DNA of 46,261 bases from Argonema antarcticum A004/B2 (GTDB lineage: Bacteria; Cyanobacteriota; Cyanobacteriia; Cyanobacteriales; Aerosakkonemataceae), in NCBI RefSeq assembly GCF_023333585.1, contig NZ_JAIQZN010000059.1, positions 1 through 46,261 on the forward strand, read 5' to 3'. Below, piece by piece: positions 42,444 through 46,261 of this stretch. How positions within the stretch are numbered: position 1 is the stretch's first letter; each line of letters starts with the position of its first letter. A program made the translations under genes and the position numbers. Below the pieces are notes generated by a model. The model saw only the letters and a program-made list of their open reading frames with translations. It was not told where the DNA came from and did not search any database.

Positions 42444-43205
42444 ATGCGTGAAAACCAACTCAAACGAAAACTAAAACAGGGCGAAACCGTACTTGGTACG
42501 TTTATTAACTGCCCCTATCCCGCGTTTATGGAAATTTGCGGATATGCAGGATTTGACTTCGCCGTTATAGACATGGAACACGGTGCATTACACACATTGG
42601 TTGCCGAAGACCTCTGTCGTGCGGCAGATGGTGTAGGAATAGCACCCGTTGTCAGAGTCCGCAAGAATGACGCCCCCCAAATCCAACGCGCCCTAGACAT
42701 CGGCAGTGCTGGTGTCCAAGTGCCTCAGATTGAAACCAAGGAAGACGCCCAAGCCGTTGTGTTAGGGGCTAAATACAGCCCCCTTGGCGATCGCGGTCTT
42801 TCTTTCAACACCCGCGCTGGCTTGTACACAGCCGCAGGGACGCAAATCACCGACAAGTTGAACGAGGAATCTCTAGTGGTCGTTCACGTCGAAGGCAGGC
42901 GCGGTGTGGAAAACATCGCAGATATTGTCAGCGTCCCTCACATTGATGTTATCTTTCTCGGCCCTTACGATTTGTCCCAGTCGCTAGGTATTCCCGGACA
43001 GGTGCGAGATCCTCGCGTAATTGAACTCATGCAGAAATGCGTTACCATCATCCGCAACGCAGGGAAAGCCGCTGGCACATTTGCCGACAATCCCGAAGTG
43101 GCGAAGCAGTGGATTGCTAGCGGAGTGCAATATGTTGCCCTGGGCGTAGATGTTGCTATTTTCCTGCGATCGTGCCAAGCCTTAGTAGAAGCAGTTCGTA
43201 ATTAG
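42444..43205 (+). CDS. HpcH/HpaI family aldolase
   Basis: 253 aa, class II pyruvate-type aldolase (HpaI or 2-keto-3-deoxysugar-acid aldolase). Catalytic and metal parts: the base His46 in DMEHGALH, Arg71 in VVRVRKND, and metal acids in VHVEGRRGVENI and VIFLGPYDLSQSLGI. The C-terminal swap helix (about 235-250) is present. It cleaves 2-keto-3-deoxy or 4-hydroxy-2-oxo acids to pyruvate plus aldehyde; the substrate is not clear here. ATG at 42444, divergent from the LuxR-type regulator. Confidence 0.9.
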   Translation: MRENQLKRKLKQGETVLGTFINCPYPAFMEICGYAGFDFAVIDMEHGALHTLVAEDLCRAADGVGIAPVVRVRKNDAPQIQRALDIGSAGVQVPQIETKEDAQAVVLGAKYSPLGDRGLSFNTRAGLYTAAGTQITDKLNEESLVVVHVEGRRGVENIADIVSVPHIDVIFLGPYDLSQSLGIPGQVRDPRVIELMQKCVTIIRNAGKAAGTFADNPEVAKQWIASGVQYVALGVDVAIFLRSCQALVEAVRN

Positions 43206-43215
43206 CTTCATCTGT

Positions 43216-43312
43216 CTTACTCCTTTCACGCCAGAAGATTATCTATCATTCTTTTTCCCCTGGAGCCCCTCTGCGGCTTTATAGATATGATATTCAGCGG
43301 GAAAGGAGTAAG
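43216..43312. repeat. 97-bp inverted-repeat element
   Basis: CTTACTCCTTTC at 43216-43227 matches the reverse complement of GAAAGGAGTAAG at 43301-43312; extended, 15 of 16 bases match. Inside are CGCCAGAAGATTATCTATC and a CCCCTGGAGCCCCTC stretch. A partial copy lies at 14592-14622. It sits after the aldolase gene. Confidence 0.75.
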
Positions 43313-43455
43313 TTATTTCAGGAAAACTCTATCATAAGATTGCGATTTTTGTAGTTTATTTAACTACAGTTTACAAAAATTTGTTTTATACTAGGGCTAT
43401 ACACCTCCTTAAGAAGAATTGGTTAAGGGGATCAAAGTATAAAGGGTAAAAGAAA

Positions 43456-44124
43456 ATGCAAACTTTATTGGGAGCGACGGAATCCCCATATTCTATTAGT
43501 TTTGCTTTAGAAAAAGTCGATTCCATCAAGCTGGAGGGTTTTAAGCGGTTTTTTAGAGATCTTCCTCTCGATCCTTATATAAAAGGTAAGTATCGTTCCC
43601 GAAGGTTATCTCGCTTAAAAGTCGTTGGCAATCAGTTAACTAAACTCCCGCATGGCTATCTTTTTCAAAGCAAGCAATACAATCCGTTGGTTGGGGATAT
43701 CAGGAGAGAGTTTGCCGAACTAGATGATGCACTTATAGAACTAGATGAGTTTAAAAAACTTGTCTTGGAATTTAGGAATTACTCTAAACTTGACGCTGCT
43801 GTTGAAATAGGAGTTCATCAAATCCGTACTACTTGTTCGCCGAACAATTTTGGCAATCCAGCACCCGAAGGAATACATAGAGATGGTTGTAATTTTATAG
43901 GTATTTTCTCAGTTGATAGAGAAAATATTGAAGGTGGAGAAACTCATCTCTATGTGGCTAAAAAGGAAAAGCCCGTCTTGAATAAAGTTCTTAATCCGGG
44001 AGAACTTTTGCTAGTAAACGATCGCAACTTCTTTCATTTTACCACTCCCATTAAACCGATGTCTTCTGGAGAGGGCACAAGGGACGTTTTTGTTCTTACT
44101 CACCCCAGCTTACTTCACGATTAG
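43456..44124 (+). CDS. 2-oxoglutarate/Fe(II)-dependent dioxygenase (2OG-Fe_Oxy_2 type)
   Basis: 222 aa. The metal triad is His141, Asp143 (GIHRDGCNF) and His194 (NFFHFTTPI), and Arg209 (GTRDVFVL) would bind 2-oxoglutarate. GGETHLYV and PGELLLVNDRNF mark the barrel strands. The family includes amino-acid hydroxylases such as the isoleucine dioxygenase of Bacillus and biofilm-linked proteins; the substrate here cannot be told. ATG start with a weak AAGGG site. It is isolated between repeats. Confidence 0.88.
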   Translation: MQTLLGATESPYSISFALEKVDSIKLEGFKRFFRDLPLDPYIKGKYRSRRLSRLKVVGNQLTKLPHGYLFQSKQYNPLVGDIRREFAELDDALIELDEFKKLVLEFRNYSKLDAAVEIGVHQIRTTCSPNNFGNPAPEGIHRDGCNFIGIFSVDRENIEGGETHLYVAKKEKPVLNKVLNPGELLLVNDRNFFHFTTPIKPMSSGEGTRDVFVLTHPSLLHD

Positions 44125-44484
44125 AAGTTCAAAGTAAATCGCCCTAATTCTGCGGGTTATTCGATTTGAGATTTTGGATTGACACTAAGGATAAATGCGG
44201 GTTTGGCTATTTGAAACCAATAATATCGTGTCCGGTAGCATCGTTAGCATTTATCGTGATATCGTCAAATTATTTGTTGTCATCTGTGGTTATATTTTTA
44301 CCACAGATGAAGACAGATGAACACAGATGAACACAGATAAGAGTGGGAATTTTTTAGGCAACCAATGCAACCGGACACGATATAATTTATAGATAGGTAA
44401 ATTTAAAATTTTAGATTTAAAATTTCCGATTGAAAAAATCTCAAATCTAAAATTTGAAATTACCCTACCCCGCTACCCAAAAAA
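44125..44484. other. Intergenic region holding a miniature element
   Basis: 360 bases between convergent genes. Most of it is the GTGTCCGGT-family element at 44223-44383. The rest is AT-rich repeat-like sequence (TTTAAAATTTTAGATTTAA-type) typical of this genome. No gene. Confidence 0.75.
44223..44383 (-). mobile_element. Miniature inverted-repeat element, family GTGTCCGGT, copy 2
   Basis: The ends 44223-44243 and 44363-44383 match in reverse complement at 19 of 21 bases. On the minus strand the element aligns with 17107-17271 over its whole length. It includes the CATCTGTGTTCATCTGTCTT repeat and TAAAAATATAACC against TAAAATTTAACC. No coding capacity. Confidence 0.9.
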
Positions 44485-46071
44485 TCAACTTGCAGAAACA
44501 GTTAAACTGGCGGGTGATGCTGGATTGCCCTGTAGGACTACGCCGCGATCGTTAGCTGCTATATGACGCAAAATCTTGTAAATTGCCTCTATTTCGTCAC
44601 TAGCACCAGCTTTTTGGGCTAACTGGGCAATAGAAAGAGGAGTGCCTTCGTCCTTGAGTATCTGCACCACCCGTTTCTGTAAATCTAGAATAACTGCTGC
44701 TGCTTTCTTACCAGCTTCTACACCCGGTTGATGATAAGCGTTGACGTTAATCAAGAAACCGTATAAACCGACGGCCCGATCGTAAAGCGCAATCAACGCC
44801 CCAACCGTGTGGGGATTAACTTGGGGAATCGTTAGGGTGATAGAATCGCGATGGTTTTCGTAAAGAGCTTTGCGGGTTCCCTGTAAAAAACCTGATAGAT
44901 AATCTCCCGATGTAACTCCTGGGTCTATTTCTATCGATGGCCCCTGACGATCCTCTAAAACTTCAATAAAAGTGAGGAAGAAATTTGGGACGCCTTCGCG
45001 CAGTTGCTGCACGTAAGCGTGTTGATCGGTTGAACCTTTATTACCATAGACGGCGATACCTTGGTAGACGATATTGCCATCGAGGTCTTTCTCTTTACCC
45101 AGAGATTCCATCACCAGTTGCTGAAGATAACGGCTAAATAACAGCAGACTATCTTTGTAAGGCAGCACCACCATATCTTTTTCTCCTTTGCCATTACCCG
45201 CAAAGTACCAGGATAGGGCTAGTAGGGCGGCTGGGTTATTTTTAATGTGGGGTACGCGGGTGGCGGTGTCCATTTCTTTAGCACCGGCAAGCATGGCGCG
45301 GATGTTGATTCCCTGCAAGGCGGCTGGAAGCAAGCCTACAGCTGACAATTCCGAAGTGCGTCCTCCCACCCAGTCTTCCATCGGAAAGGTTGCTAGCCAG
45401 CCTTCTGACTTGGCTTGCTTGTCTAAATTACTGCCAACACCCGTGATGGCAACAGCGTATTGGGAAAAGTCCAAATTCTTGGCAGAATATGCTTTCTTGA
45501 CTTCAATCATGCCGTTGCGCGGTTCTGGCGTTCCTCCAGATTTGGAGATTGTTAATACCATAGTGCTGCCAAGTCGGTCTTTTAGCTTGCTGAGGAGGCG
45601 ATCGATCCCAGCTGGGTCGCTGTTGTTGATGAAGTGAATTCGCAGCGGTGGGAAGTCTGGCGCTAAGGCTTCTGCGACGAATTCGGGGCCGAGTGCCGAA
45701 CCGCCGATGCCTATAGAAATAATGTCGGTAAATTTGGGGACGGATGGTGGATGAATGTCCCCACTGTGGACTTTGCGAACAAATGTTTCGATTTTCTCTA
45801 GCGTCTCGACGATTTGTTGTTTGATTTCTGGCGTTGGGGCAAGATCTGGGTTTCGCAGCCAGTAGTGACCCACCATGCGGTTTTCGTCGGGGTTGGCTAT
45901 AGCACCTGCCTCTAAAGCTGCCATATCCTGAAAAGCCCGATCGAACTTAGGTTGCAACGCCTCTACAAAGCCGTCGTCAAACCGCATCCGACTCACATCT
46001 AGGTAAAATGCCAGCCCTTGATGGTAATAAAGCCAGTCTTGGTAGCGTTGCCAGAGTGTAGCTGCGTCCAT
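44485..46071 (-). CDS. pgi: Glucose-6-phosphate isomerase
   Basis: About 528 aa from the ATG at 46071, preceded by AGGATCGT; an upstream ATG at 46101 would add ten residues. Converts glucose-6-phosphate to fructose-6-phosphate, linking the glycolytic, pentose-phosphate and Calvin cycle pools. Motifs: [15 protein letters not shown] (about 118-132), the signature [18 protein letters not shown] (about 235-252) and the [15 protein letters not shown] motif with the catalytic His (about 346-360). Normal length. Repeats follow directly upstream of its start. Confidence 0.96.
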   Translation of the reverse strand: MDAATLWQRYQDWLYYHQGLAFYLDVSRMRFDDGFVEALQPKFDRAFQDMAALEAGAIANPDENRMVGHYWLRNPDLAPTPEIKQQIVETLEKIETFVRKVHSGDIHPPSVPKFTDIISIGIGGSALGPEFVAEALAPDFPPLRIHFINNSDPAGIDRLLSKLKDRLGSTMVLTISKSGGTPEPRNGMIEVKKAYSAKNLDFSQYAVAITGVGSNLDKQAKSEGWLATFPMEDWVGGRTSELSAVGLLPAALQGINIRAMLAGAKEMDTATRVPHIKNNPAALLALSWYFAGNGKGEKDMVVLPYKDSLLLFSRYLQQLVMESLGKEKDLDGNIVYQGIAVYGNKGSTDQHAYVQQLREGVPNFFLTFIEVLEDRQGPSIEIDPGVTSGDYLSGFLQGTRKALYENHRDSITLTIPQVNPHTVGALIALYDRAVGLYGFLINVNAYHQPGVEAGKKAAAVILDLQKRVVQILKDEGTPLSIAQLAQKAGASDEIEAIYKILRHIAANDRGVVLQGNPASPASLTVSAS

Positions 46072-46117
46072 AGCAAATACGATCCTATTATCTTTTTCCA
46101 TAACAGTGTAAAGGGAA

Positions 46118-46261
46118 AGTCAAAAGTCACTCATTCAAAAGTCACTCATTCAAAAGAAAATTGGTCATTAGTCATCGGTCGTTAGTCATTCTCCCCCACT
46201 CTCCCACTCCCCCACTCCCCCACTCTTCCCCTTTTGACTTTTGAATGAGTGACTTTTGACT
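46118..46261. repeat. Compound repeat with 27-bp inverted ends at the window edge
   Basis: The 27 bases at 46118-46144 (core AGTCAAAAGTCACTCATTC) are matched in reverse complement at 46235-46261. Between them are a direct repeat of CAAAAGTCACTCATT, GGTCATTAGTCATC-type units and a CCCCCACT array (46184-46230). The window ends exactly at the end of the inverted copy, so it may be longer in the genome. Confidence 0.85.

Noticed and set aside
1-46261. Circular join of the two window ends
   Set aside because: Both ends have CTTTTGA-type sequence, but such repeats occur at many places, and the gene content is chromosomal.
1-46261. tRNA, rRNA, SRP RNA, 6S RNA or Yfr1 genes
   Set aside because: I looked in the gaps for T-loop, SRP-loop and ACTCCTCACAC signatures and found none that hold up; covariance-model search was not possible.

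Overview
The window reads as chromosomal DNA from a filamentous, non-marine cyanobacterium, most likely an Oscillatoriales-type organism (Microcoleus/Oscillatoria/Kamptonema-like). The evidence is the abundance of HIP1 octamers (GCGATCGC), many cyanobacteria-specific families (DUF1830, DUF4079, DUF6816, the GlpX-type F/SBPase, a cyanobacterial RNase E with arginine tracts), homologues of hormogonium polysaccharide genes, and heavy intergenic loads of short tandem repeats of 7-8 bases (STRRs). No tRNA, rRNA, CRISPR array or prophage was found.

Layout. 0.1-6.2 kb (minus): rne and a two-domain radical SAM protein, with a 950-base repeat-rich gap. 6.4-9.7 kb: a STAS protein, two small cyanobacterial proteins, clpS and a CPBP membrane protease. 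9.8-10.4 kb: a DUF433/DUF5615 toxin-antitoxin pair. 10.5-14.3 kb (minus): a pentapeptide-repeat protein, a DICT plus degenerate HD-GYP protein and a second radical SAM protein. 14.9-18.1 kb (plus): DUF1830, DUF4079, a small protein, a membrane protein gene broken by one stop codon, and an ABC ATPase. 18.3-20.5 kb (minus): a RelE-type toxin-antitoxin pair and a stand-alone TnpB. 20.6-26.7 kb: a response regulator, then bolA, grx4, a secreted protein, plsC, tadA, grxC and a frameshifted monooxygenase-like gene. 26.9-29.4 kb (plus): glpX and hemA (Calvin cycle and tetrapyrrole entry). 29.5-30.3 kb: a DUF4160/DUF2442 pair and an unknown gene. 30.4-34.3 kb (minus): hpsL-hpsN-hpsO-like exopolysaccharide genes. 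34.5-38.2 kb (plus): the translation/secretion block ffh-rpsP-khpA-rpsU-phoH. 38.4-41.6 kb (plus): a HutX-like protein, DUF6816, an acyltransferase, a HAD hydrolase and a low-Mr phosphatase. 41.7-46.1 kb: a LuxR-type regulator, an HpaI-type aldolase, a 2OG-Fe dioxygenase and pgi.

The most unusual content lies between and inside the genes. (1) A family of six TATAGC...GCTATA elements carries an internal CTAGGGG tandem repeat whose copy number varies (2, 3, 3, 7, 11). One copy sits inside another dispersed repeat whose uninterrupted version lies 15 kb away, giving a filled/empty-site pair. Another ends on the start codon of a phosphatase gene, and a third lies directly upstream of tnpB. (2) A second miniature inverted-repeat element of about 165 bp occurs twice, in opposite orientation, with 21-bp ends. 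(3) STRRs have expanded in frame inside a radical SAM gene and abut the start codon of hemA and the stop codon of rne. Two ordinary-looking genes carry single-base lesions. Both window ends lie in repeats, which suggests an assembly contig broken at repeats.
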